Source: an uncultured Candidatus Saccharibacteria bacterium
GTDB taxonomy: Bacteria > Patescibacteria > Saccharimonadia > Saccharimonadales > JAEWBQ01
Direction: 5' to 3'
NCBI GenBank assembly: GCA_946885745.1
Contig: CAMPGV010000001.1
Coordinates: 12,261-76,260, forward strand
DNA length: 64,000 nt
Shown: positions 1 through 9,687 of the stretch, piece by piece
Layout: each line of letters opens with the position of its first letter
Numbering within the stretch: position 1 is the first letter of the stretch
Program-made: the position numbers and the translations under genes
Notes under the pieces: generated by a model
Database searches by the model: none
Told to the model about the DNA's origin: nothing
The model's input: only the letters and a program-made list of their open reading frames with translations

Positions 1-49
1 TACTTAGCTGTGCAAGATGGAGCACATCATCACGAGTAATGTTAGTCAT
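1..49 (-). CDS. gatC: Asp/Glu-tRNA(Asn/Gln) amidotransferase subunit C, N-terminal fragment
   Basis: Only the first 16 codons lie in the window, reading MTNITRDDVLHLAQLS. That matches the conserved GatC start (M..I...DV.HLA.L). GatC is the small subunit of the GatCAB complex, which amidates Glu-tRNA(Gln) or Asp-tRNA(Asn). The ATG is preceded by TATAAT at 57-62 with a 7-base gap, so the message is probably leaderless. The identification rests on 16 residues. Confidence 0.6.
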   Translation of the reverse strand, partial: MTNITRDDVLHLAQLS

Positions 50-77
50 AGGGTTTATTATACCGTACCGACCCCTA

Positions 78-1187
78 CTATTCCCAGCGAAATACTCGAA
101 ACGCGATAAAGTAAATAACGATCATCCAGGCGCCAATCAGACCAATCTGCGGCAAAATATCAATCAAATGTTTTCCTTCAGTCGTGATTAAACGAATACC
201 ATCGATCACGGGGGTGAGCGGCAGGAAGTTTGACAGCGTCTGTAGCCAATCCGGCATCAAGAAGCGAGGGAAGAACGTGCCCGAAAGGAACATCATCGGG
301 AAGACTACGATATTTGCAAGCGGTGCGACCTGCCGTTCGTTCTTCGCCCATCCGCCCAAAGCAAGGCCAATGCCCAGAATCATTGTGATACTAAATATCA
401 AAAAGAGCGCTAACTCAAAGTAATTACCCGTCACATTAAGGTCGAACACAACGATTGCGATCACAAACATAATCGCAAGACTAATGAGACCAATGAGCGC
501 CTGGCCAATCATCGTTGACAAGAAATATTGCCACACTTTTAGGGGTGTTGTCGAGAGACGTCGTAGGATCCCCATCTTCTTAAGTTCCGGGAAGACGTTG
601 ACTGGGCCAAAGATACCCATACCAATAATGGCAAAACCAAGTAGGCCCGCAAACGTATAGTCAAAGGCCGACAAACTACGCTCATTAAGCTGCGTACTCT
701 TCACAGTAAATGGCACTTCCGTTGGCACGAAGCGACTATTAATACCCTTGAATACTCCTTCGAGAACACTACTCAGCGCCTGAGCCGACTGCTGATTGTT
801 CTGTGTATATACCACTTCGGCTTGACCTGTAGGCTGATTGCTACCTTGCTGCGCTATACCAAATGACTCTGGCAAGATAATCGTAGCATCCAGTTCAGAT
901 CTACTCATCTTTTCTTTTGCGTCATCAAGTGATGCCGTTTCTTTATTAACCTCAATCACCTTGCTGTTTTGCAACTGATCAACAAACTGCCGAGAAAACG
1001 CGCTATTGGAATTATTAATAACCGCAACGTTAAACGACACGTCTCGATCACCACTATTAAGTCCACCGAACACAAACAGGAAGATCAGCGGGAAGCCAAT
1101 TGTAAAAAAGAGCGCCAAGCGATCACGGAAAAAGCGCCGCGTGTTTATTTTGACAAACGTCAGTACTGTAAACAGTGAGTTACTCAT
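78..1187 (-). CDS. ABC-2 type transporter permease
   Basis: 369 aa. One membrane helix near residues 20-42 is followed by an extracytoplasmic loop of roughly 130 residues and then five or six hydrophobic helices from about residue 175 to the end. This is the ABC-2 / DrrB-type exporter permease layout. The start overlaps the ribosome-binding region GGGAGG at the 3' end of the upstream ATPase gene, and the ATPase stop is one base before this ATG, so the two are translationally coupled. The substrate cannot be read from sequence; relatives export drugs, lipids or polysaccharides. Confidence 0.88.
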   Translation of the reverse strand: MSNSLFTVLTFVKINTRRFFRDRLALFFTIGFPLIFLFVFGGLNSGDRDVSFNVAVINNSNSAFSRQFVDQLQNSKVIEVNKETASLDDAKEKMSRSELDATIILPESFGIAQQGSNQPTGQAEVVYTQNNQQSAQALSSVLEGVFKGINSRFVPTEVPFTVKSTQLNERSLSAFDYTFAGLLGFAIIGMGIFGPVNVFPELKKMGILRRLSTTPLKVWQYFLSTMIGQALIGLISLAIMFVIAIVVFDLNVTGNYFELALFLIFSITMILGIGLALGGWAKNERQVAPLANIVVFPMMFLSGTFFPRFLMPDWLQTLSNFLPLTPVIDGIRLITTEGKHLIDILPQIGLIGAWMIVIYFIAFRVFRWE

Positions 1188-1188
1188 T

Positions 1189-1947
1189 TTATGCCTCCCT
1201 CAAATCTTTGCCAGTGAGGTCAATGAATACATCTTCTAGGTTGGCTTGCTCTACGTGCTGTTCCTTTTTGAAGCCACGCTCCAGTAGCTGCTTGACGAGA
1301 TTTTTTGGTGTGTCGATCGCTACAATCTTCCCGTTGTCCATCACCGCTATGCGGTCGCATAACATTTCAGCCTCATCCATGTAGTGAGTTGTCATGATAA
1401 CGCTTATTCCTTTTTTACGCACCTGCTCAATCAGCTCCCACAAATGGCGACGTGCTTGTGGATCTAGGCCGGTTGTTGGCTCGTCAAGGAAAAACACCTT
1501 CGGGCCATGCACGAGTGCGGTCGTAATACTAAGGCGCTGCTTCTGGCCACCCGAAAGCGATTCGACATAACTGCTTGCCTTCTCCTCGAGGTCGACGTCA
1601 CGCAAGAAGGACATCACATCCACCTTTTCGCCATAGGCAGCAGCAAACATTTCAATCACCTCAGTCAATTTGGTCTTATCTTGAAAGGCAGGCGTCTGCG
1701 GCTGCACGCCAATTAAATACTTAATCTTGTCAGGATTCTTGGCAACATCAATGCCATCGATCAGTACCGCACCCTCATCAATCGGACGAAGCGTCTCCAT
1801 CATCTCGAGCGTAGTTGTCTTGCCTGCCCCATTTGGCCCTAAAATGCCAAATATTTCGCCTTTTTTTACCTTGAAGCCCACTCCGTCAACAGCCATCTTG
1901 TCGCCGTAACGCTTCTTTAATCCCCGTACTTCAACCATTACATTCAT
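1189..1947 (-). CDS. ABC transporter ATP-binding protein
   Basis: 252 aa from the chosen start. Walker A GPNGAGKT lies at residues 37-44, the signature LSGGQKQR at 131-138 and Walker B FFLDEP at 152-157, followed by a D-loop and a switch His (TTHYMDEAE). This is the DrrA/CcmA-like export class. An in-frame ATG lies 18 bases further upstream, but a TACAAT box at 1954-1959 ends 6 bases before the ATG at 1947, so the shorter, apparently leaderless form is preferred. It energises the permease encoded immediately downstream. Confidence 0.92.
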   Translation of the reverse strand: MNVMVEVRGLKKRYGDKMAVDGVGFKVKKGEIFGILGPNGAGKTTTLEMMETLRPIDEGAVLIDGIDVAKNPDKIKYLIGVQPQTPAFQDKTKLTEVIEMFAAAYGEKVDVMSFLRDVDLEEKASSYVESLSGGQKQRLSITTALVHGPKVFFLDEPTTGLDPQARRHLWELIEQVRKKGISVIMTTHYMDEAEMLCDRIAVMDNGKIVAIDTPKNLVKQLLERGFKKEQHVEQANLEDVFIDLTGKDLREA

Positions 1948-2071
1948 AGTCTTATTGTAGCCCATATATGCTCGTCGGCGCCTTACTTTACAATGATAAA
2001 CACCTTAAACGATATACCTTATGCAAAACTCGAAAGCAGACAGCTACGACAGGACTAAGCGCCAGTGTCAT

Positions 2072-2109
2072 AAAAAACACCGCGCCAAGAGTATGGCGCG
2101 GTGTTTTTT
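2072..2109 (-). terminator. Rho-independent terminator after the DEAD-box helicase
   Basis: A 15-bp perfect stem (2072-2086 with 2095-2109) has an 8-base loop and six terminal A/T pairs. It therefore has U-runs on both strands and could stop transcription in either direction. It lies just after the helicase stop at 2143. Confidence 0.85.
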
Positions 2110-2142
2110 ATTTATATCCGTATGAATATACGGCAAAGCCGA

Positions 2143-3402
2143 TTAACGCTGTGCGTCAATAAAGGTGTGAGCACGACCCGAAGCGCCACCACGACCAGTA
2201 CGGCCGATGCGGTGCACGTAGTCTTCGTAAGTCTGCGGCGTATCAAAGTTAATCACGTGCGTGACGTTTGGTATATCAAGACCGCGAGCAGCAACATCAG
2301 TCGCAACAAGCACCTTTACCTTCTCGTCCTTAAACTGCTTAAGAGCCCTCTGGCGCTGAGTCTGGTTCTTGTTGCCGTGAATCGCAGCCGACGGAATACC
2401 GACATTCGACAAATGGTCGCTTAGGCGCTGGACACCAAATTTCGTTTCGCCAAAGACAAGAACTTTTTCATACGAATCGTCGCTAAGCATGTCAGTTAAC
2501 AATTCGACCTTGTGGGCCTTGTCGCGAGCTTCGACAACATCCTGTTCAACGTGCTCGCTTGTTTCAGCTGTACGAACAGAGACAGTTGCTGGATCATTCA
2601 AGAATGTGTGGATCAAGCTCTCGATCTCAGGCGTGATAGTCGCGCTGAAGAAGAGAGTCTGGCGCTCACGTGGCATAGCACCAACAATCTGGCGAATATC
2701 AGGCAAGAAGCCCATGTCAAGCATGCGATCAGCTTCGTCAAGAACAAGTGTCGTCATGTTCTTTAACTGAATTGCACGGCGCTCAATAAGGTCTTTAAGA
2801 CGACCTGGAGTACCGATAATAATATGTGGACGACGCTTCAAGTCACGCAACTGACGATCAACATTCACACCACCGACAATCAGTGCAGAAAATAGTCCCA
2901 TGCCCTTTGAAAATTCACGGAATTGCTCGTCAATTTGCTGAGCAAGTTCACGTGTTGGTGCAATAATCAGCACGCTTGGGCGCAGCATAATGCCACTTTG
3001 GCGCTCAATGATTGGCAGCAAGAAAGCAGCCGTCTTACCAGTACCAGTGTTTGCAAGTCCGATGACGTCTCGGCCTTCGATAATGTGTGGGATCGCCTGA
3101 TCCTGAATAGCGCTTGGGCTAATATAACCCTTCTTAGCAATGTTATGATGCAACTCTGAGCCAAATGGGAAGTCTGAGAACTTGTGAGTTGGCTCATATG
3201 GAGTCTCTTCGGCTACAGCCGTCGCCTTGTTAATAAACTTAGAAGGATGAATATACTGCTTTGACGGGCCCTTCTTGCCTCCGCGACCGCGGTTACCGCC
3301 TGGACGACCACCTCCGAAGCTACGTCCGCCGCTGCGGTTACCACCGCCCTGTGGGCGTCCCTGGTTAGGGCGTCCGCCCCTACTGTTTTGTTGAAATGCC
3401 AT
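2143..3402 (-). CDS. DEAD-box RNA helicase with N-terminal RGG-rich tail
   Basis: 419 aa. RecA-like domain 1 carries the Q motif near residue 100, motif I ANTGTGKT (117-124), PTRELAQQ, TPGR, DEAD (222-225) and SAT (253-255). Domain 2 carries VATDVAARGLD and HRIGRTGR, after which the protein ends within about 20 residues. Residues 8-45 are Gly/Arg-rich (about ten G and R repeats). RhlE and CsdA relatives usually carry such a tail at the C-terminus, so the basic RNA-binding tail seems to have moved to the front. It probably acts in RNA unwinding, ribosome assembly or cold adaptation. Ribosome-binding site GAAAGGG lies upstream. Its promoter is about 150 bases away, leaving a long 5' leader. Confidence 0.93.
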   Translation of the reverse strand: MAFQQNSRGGRPNQGRPQGGGNRSGGRSFGGGRPGGNRGRGGKKGPSKQYIHPSKFINKATAVAEETPYEPTHKFSDFPFGSELHHNIAKKGYISPSAIQDQAIPHIIEGRDVIGLANTGTGKTAAFLLPIIERQSGIMLRPSVLIIAPTRELAQQIDEQFREFSKGMGLFSALIVGGVNVDRQLRDLKRRPHIIIGTPGRLKDLIERRAIQLKNMTTLVLDEADRMLDMGFLPDIRQIVGAMPRERQTLFFSATITPEIESLIHTFLNDPATVSVRTAETSEHVEQDVVEARDKAHKVELLTDMLSDDSYEKVLVFGETKFGVQRLSDHLSNVGIPSAAIHGNKNQTQRQRALKQFKDEKVKVLVATDVAARGLDIPNVTHVINFDTPQTYEDYVHRIGRTGRGGASGRAHTFIDAQR

Positions 3403-3557
3403 AGAAAATAACCCTTTCGTTATTCATATTTGATAGCTGTTGCAGTCTGGCAATACTCATATAGAGCTTGGAGAACAGCGAGAGGATATTTCGGTGGCCG
3501 CGTGAGTCACGCTAGTCTTTGAAAGAGGCTCGACATTCATCGAATGCAATGTTGTCT

Positions 3558-3586
3558 ATATTAGCACGCTGGCTTCCATTTGTCCA
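3558..3586 (-). promoter_or_regulatory. Sigma-70-type promoter of the DEAD-box helicase
   Basis: On the minus strand TGGACA (3586-3581), a 17-base spacer and TAATAT (3563-3558). Transcription would start near 3551, which gives a 5' untranslated leader of about 150 bases (3403-3551). Confidence 0.55.
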
Positions 3587-3637
3587 GACATAGGCCTACT
3601 TGGGCAAGCTGTGTTAAGAGGAGGGGTCTCATATTTT

Positions 3638-5611
3638 CTAGAGTTTTTGCCGAATATCGGAAATCATATCACGGATTTCAGCGGCTTTTTCAAACTCCAG
3701 GTTAGCACTGGCGAGTTCCATTTGACTCGTCAAATCTTTAATCAGTGACTTATACTCATCTTTCGGAATCTTCGCAAGATTGAGTTTCAGCTTCTTGTCA
3801 TCTTCCTTGGCTGGGATAATTGCCCGAAGACCTTCACCAATTTCTTTAGCAACACTTGTCGGCGTAATGCCGTGCTCGGTATTGTACGCCTCTTGTATGC
3901 CGCGGCGACGGTTCGTCTCATCGATCGCCGCTTTCATAGAACGCGTTACAGTATCAGCATACATAAACACTTGGCCACGCTCATGTCGCGCAGCACGCCC
4001 AATCGTCTGGATCAGTGCGCTTTCACTGCGGAGGAATCCCTCTTTGTCGGCATCCATAATCGCCACCATACTCACCTCGGGAAGATCGAGACCCTCGCGC
4101 AGAAGGTTAATGCCCACAAGTACGTCATACACACCCATACGCAGATCTCGCAGAATATCACCACGCTCAAGCGTATCGACATCACTATGGATATAAGCCG
4201 TCTTTATGCCAATCTCTTGTAGGTAGGCGGATAAATCTTCAGCCATGCGCTTCGTAAGTGTCGTCACCAATATACGCTCTTGATGCTCAATGCGGTCACG
4301 AATTTCCGCAATTAAATCATCGATCTGGCCATCAGTAGGACGAATGATGATTTCCGGATCTAATAGGCCGGTCGGGCGAATGATTTGCTGAGCAGGCTCT
4401 GGACTATGCGCAAGTTCATACTCTCCCGGTGTCGCCGACACATAAATTGCCTTATTAATATGACGATCAAACTCATCAAATCGTAACGGACGGTTATCGA
4501 GTGCCGACGGTAAGCGAAAGCCATAGTCTACGAGCACTTCTTTGCGAGCCCGGTCACCATTGTACATACCACGCACCTGAGGTAGGGTCTGGTGACTCTC
4601 GTCAACCAGTAAGAGGAAGTCGTCTGGGAAATAATCAAGTAATGTTGCCGGCTGTTCGCCCGGCTCGCGATTCGTTAGATAGCGACTGTAATTTTCAATA
4701 CCTTTTACAAACCCAGTTTCTTCAAGCATTTCAATGTCATACTTTGTACGCTGCGCGAGACGCTGCGCCTCGAGCAATTTATCATTTCGCTCAAAGTACG
4801 CCAGGCGCTCTTCAAATTCCTGCTTTATCCCTTCGATTGCGCGCGCTAGTTTCTGCTTCGGTGTCACATAGTGACTGCTCGGGAAAATCTGGACCTGCTT
4901 AGGCTCACCAAGAATTTCACCCGTCAACGGGTCAATGCGTGTGATGCGGTCAACTTCATCACCAAAGAACTCAATACGATGCGCAACGTCACTACCTGCC
5001 GGGAAAACATCGACGACGTCACCCTTTACTCGGAATGTACCACGATGAAAATCAATATCGTTGCGCTGGTATTGGATATCGGTAAGTTGACGGATAAATT
5101 TATCCTGCTGACGCCGTTCACCTACAGTGACAGTAATTGACATTTCCGCATAATCATCCGGCGAACCGATACCATAAATACAGCTTACACTTGCAACAAT
5201 AATCGTGTCACGTCGTGTTAGAAGTGCTGACGTCGCCGCGTGCCGTAGGCGGTCAATCTCATCATTGATCTTGCTGTCTTTTTCGATATACGTGTCACTA
5301 CTAGCCATATAGGCTTCTGGCTGATAGTAATCGAAGTAGCTTACAAAGTAGTGGACCTCATTTTGAGGAAAGAATGATTTAAACTCACTAAATAGCTGCG
5401 CGGCCAGCGTCTTGTTATGAGCCAGCACGAGCGTCGGCACATTCCTATCGGCGATAATATTTGCCATCGTAAACGTCTTACCTGACCCCGTGACACCCAG
5501 TAGAGTCTGCTCTCGCTCACTTCGATTAAGCCCGTCAAGAAGCTGAGCTATTGCCTTCGGCTGATCACCGGTTGGCTGGTACTTCGTATCAAGTTGAAAC
5601 TTTTGACTCAT
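3638..5611 (-). CDS. uvrB: Excinuclease ABC subunit B
   Basis: 657 aa, normal UvrB length. Walker A GVTGSGKT is at residues 39-46. The beta-hairpin region ([14 protein letters not shown] sequence) and the helicase motifs of the C-terminal RecA domain, including GRAAR, are present, and residues 620-655 form the UVR domain that binds UvrC. It verifies DNA damage in nucleotide excision repair with UvrA and UvrC, which are not in this window. TATAAT at 5620-5625 lies 8 bases before the ATG and there is no Shine-Dalgarno sequence, so the mRNA is probably leaderless or nearly so. Confidence 0.97.
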   Translation of the reverse strand: MSQKFQLDTKYQPTGDQPKAIAQLLDGLNRSEREQTLLGVTGSGKTFTMANIIADRNVPTLVLAHNKTLAAQLFSEFKSFFPQNEVHYFVSYFDYYQPEAYMASSDTYIEKDSKINDEIDRLRHAATSALLTRRDTIIVASVSCIYGIGSPDDYAEMSITVTVGERRQQDKFIRQLTDIQYQRNDIDFHRGTFRVKGDVVDVFPAGSDVAHRIEFFGDEVDRITRIDPLTGEILGEPKQVQIFPSSHYVTPKQKLARAIEGIKQEFEERLAYFERNDKLLEAQRLAQRTKYDIEMLEETGFVKGIENYSRYLTNREPGEQPATLLDYFPDDFLLLVDESHQTLPQVRGMYNGDRARKEVLVDYGFRLPSALDNRPLRFDEFDRHINKAIYVSATPGEYELAHSPEPAQQIIRPTGLLDPEIIIRPTDGQIDDLIAEIRDRIEHQERILVTTLTKRMAEDLSAYLQEIGIKTAYIHSDVDTLERGDILRDLRMGVYDVLVGINLLREGLDLPEVSMVAIMDADKEGFLRSESALIQTIGRAARHERGQVFMYADTVTRSMKAAIDETNRRRGIQEAYNTEHGITPTSVAKEIGEGLRAIIPAKEDDKKLKLNLAKIPKDEYKSLIKDLTSQMELASANLEFEKAAEIRDMISDIRQKL

Positions 5612-5655
5612 CTGTTATTATTATACGCTACTCTCATACACTTCTCAGCAGCAAA

Positions 5656-5677
5656 GAGCACCCCCGAGGAGGTGCTC
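5656..5677 (-). terminator. Hairpin terminator at the end of the pentose-phosphate operon
   Basis: GAGCACC at 5656-5662 pairs with GGTGCTC at 5671-5677. On the minus strand a short T tract follows. It lies between the LOG-like gene and uvrB. Confidence 0.6.
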
Positions 5678-5702
5678 CTAAAATAGTAGGCACTACATAC
5701 CG

Positions 5703-6311
5703 CTAGCCGCGGCCAGCGCGGTGGGCACTTACCTGACTGTCGGTCCCGTCGTGCTCAAAGTCAGCGTACTTGGCATCAAGCGCAGCAATAACTCGAGCAA
5801 CCAACTTTTCAGGATCGGTGTCATAAATTATATCTCGAGCACCCGGCGCTTCGATATTCTCAAGCAAGACAGGCGTATAATCCGCAAGACCGCCACTGCC
5901 GAGCAACACGCCACACACTTTGCGACTCTCAAGTGCTGTTGAAAGTTCGTGCAGACTACCCATGCGCCCACCAACCGTAATAATCGCATCGCTACTGCGA
6001 ACGAGGTGCACATCACGACCAACGTACTCCATGCCTGTAAAGTTAATATAATCAAACTCTTTTGTTGGTAGGCGATAAGTCGCTACATGCTCACGGAATG
6101 ATGCTGCAGGTGAAAAGCCAATTGATAAACCACGCTCACCTTTTACGCTCATCACGCCCATTGCGGCGTAGTGCGGCAATCCAATCGTCGCACCGGTCAA
6201 TAATGTCTTGCCTGCTTCGGAAATCGCCTTGCCAAGCTCAAACGCTAATTGATGTGAGGTTTGTACTGTCGCGCCACTTGCGGCACCTGACACACAAATT
6301 TGATATCTCAT
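5703..6311 (-). CDS. LOG-family (lysine-decarboxylase-like) Rossmann protein
   Basis: 202 aa Rossmann fold. The N-terminus ICVSGAASG is followed by GATIGLPHYAA and by GGRMGSLHELSTA near residue 112, equivalent to the PGGxGTxxE motif of LOG/YvdD phosphoribohydrolases. Known family members release free bases from nucleoside monophosphates, but the motif here is modified (GRMGS for GGxGT), so activity is uncertain. It is the last gene of the rpiB-to-kinase operon. The preceding kinase gene stops 2 bases before this gene's ATG. Confidence 0.7.
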   Translation of the reverse strand: MRYQICVSGAASGATVQTSHQLAFELGKAISEAGKTLLTGATIGLPHYAAMGVMSVKGERGLSIGFSPAASFREHVATYRLPTKEFDYINFTGMEYVGRDVHLVRSSDAIITVGGRMGSLHELSTALESRKVCGVLLGSGGLADYTPVLLENIEAPGARDIIYDTDPEKLVARVIAALDAKYADFEHDGTDSQVSAHRAGRG

Positions 6312-6312
6312 T

Positions 6313-7797
6313 TTATTTTAACTCCTGTACACGATAGTCAGCCGGGGCTGTCTGTAGGTAACGTTTAATGTCTTTTTGATGCAACAGTCCTGCTTGTGCG
6401 CCAAGCTTCTGTACAACGCTCATGCTGTTGATCGGAGCCCAGGTCAACGCCTCATCCATCGTTTTACCGAGTGCAAGCGCCGCTACAATCGTGGATGCGA
6501 AGGCGTCGCCAGCACCAGTACGATCAAGTGGTGGCGCTGGGTCGGGGTAGTTCGGAATCGTTACAAGTTTGCCATCATATGATGCATATGACCCGTTTGG
6601 ACCATCAGTGATCACAACAATCTTTGGTCCGAGAGCGTGGACTCCATTTGCTAAATCACTCAGTGAATCATACGATTTACCGGTCACATCAACCGCCTCT
6701 TCGCGGTTCATGACAACAATGTGACTGCGAGCATAAACACGCGTCAGCTTCTCGGCGCCCCATTCAAAGTGGAAGGTGCCCGGCTGGAATGCCAGCTTTG
6801 TTTCAGGATACTGCTCAAGATACTCAAGGAGATCCTCATGAAGTTGCCAAGCTGATTTGCTGATCAGTGAGAGGTACACCCAATCAGGCGCCTGACGAGG
6901 CGCGTGCCATGAATAGTCATAATCTTCATTGCGCACCAAGATTGTACGATCAGCGCCGTAACGGAGCACATAGTAATAGTTCGACTTGATCCCCGCCTGC
7001 ACAGACATTGGCGTAGTATCAATTTGCTCACCGTGCAAATAATCAAGCGACGCACGACCAGGCTCATCGTCACCAAGAAATGCCATCAAGCTTGAGTTGA
7101 GGCCAAGGCGTGCAAATGATACGGCTGCGTTTGGTGATGGGCCAACAGCCTGGACAATCTCGACACTGTCATATGGCGGTTTCGAGCCAAAAGGCAAGCT
7201 GAGACGCTTGCTGCCGTCGGCATCGGTATCGATGCGCGCATAATCTTCATTGAGCTTAATAAATGCATCACTAAATATATCACCGATACTAAGAATTGAC
7301 GGCGTCGCAGCCGGCTCAGGAGCGCCCGTTTCAGTGTTATCCTTTTTTACCGGTGTCAGGCCAGCATCCGCCGCAAAACCATCAACAATACTGTTTTCGG
7401 TGCGTGGATGCTCATAGTATCGGTCGACTAGTTCGTGCTTCAATGCATCCCGCAGCCCGTCCAATGTACGCTCCTCGAAGCGGCGCGTATGATTGCGCTG
7501 AATATCATGCAGATTGAAAGAAATCACTTCACCGTCAATCACCAATCCGACAAACGCAGTCTCACTGAAAAACCCTACCTCTTTAGCGCGCGAAACAAGT
7601 GAATTGTATAGCTCGTGGGCCGTCGTATCGGCAGGATCAAGACCGATTTGACGCATGACCGCATGGCCGCGGGCAATAATATCGCCCACCAGGCGAACGT
7701 CCACCCCGGCATGACCGGTTGCTCGCTCAAGATTATGTACAGCTACCCCAAACTGAGGTTGCGTCGCACCTAGTAAGTCTTCTAAAAACTTTGCCAT
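6313..7797 (-). CDS. PfkB-family carbohydrate kinase with extra N-terminal domain
   Basis: 494 aa, about 170 residues longer than a normal ribokinase-fold enzyme. Residues 165-490 are PfkB-like, with SPNAAVSFARLG at the sugar-binding site near 221 and DRTGAGDAFAS at 425-435 carrying the catalytic Asp. Residues 1-150 form a separate, mainly helical region that I do not recognise, joined by an acidic/Ala-Pro linker. The gene starts one base after the stop of another PfkB gene. The phosphorylated sugar cannot be assigned from sequence. Position beside fba and transketolase makes a sugar phosphate plausible. Confidence 0.85.
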   Translation of the reverse strand: MAKFLEDLLGATQPQFGVAVHNLERATGHAGVDVRLVGDIIARGHAVMRQIGLDPADTTAHELYNSLVSRAKEVGFFSETAFVGLVIDGEVISFNLHDIQRNHTRRFEERTLDGLRDALKHELVDRYYEHPRTENSIVDGFAADAGLTPVKKDNTETGAPEPAATPSILSIGDIFSDAFIKLNEDYARIDTDADGSKRLSLPFGSKPPYDSVEIVQAVGPSPNAAVSFARLGLNSSLMAFLGDDEPGRASLDYLHGEQIDTTPMSVQAGIKSNYYYVLRYGADRTILVRNEDYDYSWHAPRQAPDWVYLSLISKSAWQLHEDLLEYLEQYPETKLAFQPGTFHFEWGAEKLTRVYARSHIVVMNREEAVDVTGKSYDSLSDLANGVHALGPKIVVITDGPNGSYASYDGKLVTIPNYPDPAPPLDRTGAGDAFASTIVAALALGKTMDEALTWAPINSMSVVQKLGAQAGLLHQKDIKRYLQTAPADYRVQELK

Positions 7798-7798
7798 A

Positions 7799-8767
7799 TT
7801 ATATCGTCTTCTCCGTTAACGGCATGTCATGCAGTTTTGTATGTTGGTGTAAAATCCCCGCCTTGGCGCCAATATGCATTACGACAGATGTCGAGTTGGC
7901 ACTTGCAAACACAATAGCCTCCTTCAAGCTCTTCCCCTGCGCCCATTGACTCAAGAAGCCCGATCCAAACGCATCACCGGCACCGGTACGATCAATCACT
8001 TTCACATCCTCATACATACCGGCACGAACGACCGTCATGCCGTCTGTCGCAACTACGCCGTTCGGCCCGTCACTAACGATCGCCACCGGCACGTAGTGGA
8101 GTGCGTGCCGCGCCAACTCCTCAAGCTCCGTACCTTCAACTATCGTCTGCATTTCTTCGCGGTTCACCGACAGCACATCCACATCTTCAAGCAATGCCTT
8201 AAGCTTTGTCGTCTGAGCAAGCTCACCCTTCCCGGGATTAAACATCACCTTCATGCCACGAGCTTTAGCCTGCGCAAAGATCTTATCAAGCGCCTCCATA
8301 CTCCCAGCCATACTCGACACATAAAGCCACTGAGCATCTACATTCGACAAGTCAAAGTTCTTTGCGTCATAATGCGTCGATGCGCCACGATACGTCAGGA
8401 TTGTGCGCTCGCCGGAAGGAGCCAACAAGAGTACAGAGTAGCCTGTCTTGTAGCGCTGCGAGTACGTCACACCGCGAGTATCAACTCCCTCGTTATCCAG
8501 ATCATCAAGCACAGCCTGACCCGCCGGATCATGTCCAATTGTCCCCATGAACTGCGCATGCAGCCCCTGACGAGCAAACGTGACTGCTGCATTCGTTGCG
8601 CCACCGCCCGTCGAAAAAGTAATGTTATTAACATCAGCCTTGGCACCTAGCTCGAGCTTCATAAACGTTTCATGTGCAGCCTTATCGGTAACAGGCTTAA
8701 ACTCATCGCTGTGACTCAGGAAGACATCCTGAACTGCAGCCCCGATCGCAACAATACTTGCCGCCAC
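7799..8767 (-). CDS. PfkB-family carbohydrate kinase
   Basis: 322 aa ribokinase-fold enzyme. TGGGATNAAVTFARQG (53-68) is the sugar-binding signature, NPGK lies near 177, and DRTGAGDAFGSGF (259-271) is the ATP-binding and catalytic signature with base Asp265. The start is GTG, overlapping the fba stop by one base (TAGTG). With fba directly upstream, it is the best candidate here to make fructose 1,6-bisphosphate, as E. coli PfkB does, but adenosine, ribose or other sugars remain possible. Confidence 0.88.
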   Translation of the reverse strand: MAASIVAIGAAVQDVFLSHSDEFKPVTDKAAHETFMKLELGAKADVNNITFSTGGGATNAAVTFARQGLHAQFMGTIGHDPAGQAVLDDLDNEGVDTRGVTYSQRYKTGYSVLLLAPSGERTILTYRGASTHYDAKNFDLSNVDAQWLYVSSMAGSMEALDKIFAQAKARGMKVMFNPGKGELAQTTKLKALLEDVDVLSVNREEMQTIVEGTELEELARHALHYVPVAIVSDGPNGVVATDGMTVVRAGMYEDVKVIDRTGAGDAFGSGFLSQWAQGKSLKEAIVFASANSTSVVMHIGAKAGILHQHTKLHDMPLTEKTI

Positions 8768-9678
8768 TACACCACAGCCTTTCCAGCGCTACCAAAGGCA
8801 CTGATCTTCTCTTCGACCACCACCTGAACCGCCTGATACACTTCGGGCATCAGCTTCACAACAGCATACTCATCCGGATGCTCGCGCAAGACCTTTTCAA
8901 GAGTGTCACGGAAAGCAATGCGCATATCACTATTGATATTGATCTTACTTACACCGATTCTTGCTGCATCTTCAAAATAGTGAAGAGGGGTGCCACTACC
9001 GCCATGCAGGCTAATCTGGCAGCCAATTGCGTCACGCACACGCCCCAAAAGCTCGAGATCAAGTTCTTTTGGAACTGGATACTTACCGTGCAAGTTGCCG
9101 ATCGCCGCAGCAAATGTATCAATGCCAGTTGCCTCTACGAAACGTTTTGCACCCTCCGGAGTGGTAAACGTCTTCTTAATCTCTTCGTAGTCGATACTTT
9201 CGGTATGTAGGTTTGAAGAACCACCGAAATAGTGCGGCTCACTCTCGACGAGTGCTCCCGTAAACGCAGCGTAGTCAACCACCTCTTTAGTCTTTGCGAT
9301 AATCTCTTCTTCACTCGCGTCGTGGTTGGCCTGCGAGATATCAATGTGAATAAACTCAAATCCAGCATCAATAGCGCGTTTACAATCTTCAACACTTGGA
9401 CTGTGATCGAGATTGATATACATTTCAATACCATACTCGGCCTTGTAGTTATCAACCATGTCACGAATATTTTCGAGTCCGATCGCCTTCACTTCACCGT
9501 CACTCACCTCAACAAGCACCGGTGCCTGCAGCTTTTGAGCTGCACGACAGATAGCAATGAGCGTTTCCTGGTTATCGATGTTAAATGCCCCAACGGCAAA
9601 GCCTTGGCTGCGGCTGCGCTGCATCAAGTGGCGAGCTCGTACGGTATTGTCACGAATTTCTTTAATTGTCAGTCCCAT
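8767..9678 (-). CDS. fba: Class II fructose-bisphosphate aldolase
   Basis: 303 aa zinc-dependent aldolase. NLDHSPS (His92) is the first metal-ligand region, SEPHYFGG near residue 147 and SLHGGSGTP near 220 carry further ligands and the glycine loop, and ININSDMR is the substrate phosphate-binding region. It cleaves fructose 1,6-bisphosphate to dihydroxyacetone phosphate and glyceraldehyde 3-phosphate. A strong ribosome-binding site AGGAG lies 6 bases before the ATG. It sits in the middle of the rpiB-rpe-tkt-fba-kinase operon. Confidence 0.95.
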   Translation of the reverse strand: MGLTIKEIRDNTVRARHLMQRSRSQGFAVGAFNIDNQETLIAICRAAQKLQAPVLVEVSDGEVKAIGLENIRDMVDNYKAEYGIEMYINLDHSPSVEDCKRAIDAGFEFIHIDISQANHDASEEEIIAKTKEVVDYAAFTGALVESEPHYFGGSSNLHTESIDYEEIKKTFTTPEGAKRFVEATGIDTFAAAIGNLHGKYPVPKELDLELLGRVRDAIGCQISLHGGSGTPLHYFEDAARIGVSKININSDMRIAFRDTLEKVLREHPDEYAVVKLMPEVYQAVQVVVEEKISAFGSAGKAVV

Positions 9679-9687
9679 AGTATTCTC

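Noticed and set aside
7874..8650. Long plus-strand open frame of 258 codons opposite a PfkB gene
   Set aside because: It is antisense to a clear kinase gene, lacks a ribosome-binding site and has no recognisable motifs; it arises from codon bias in the real gene.
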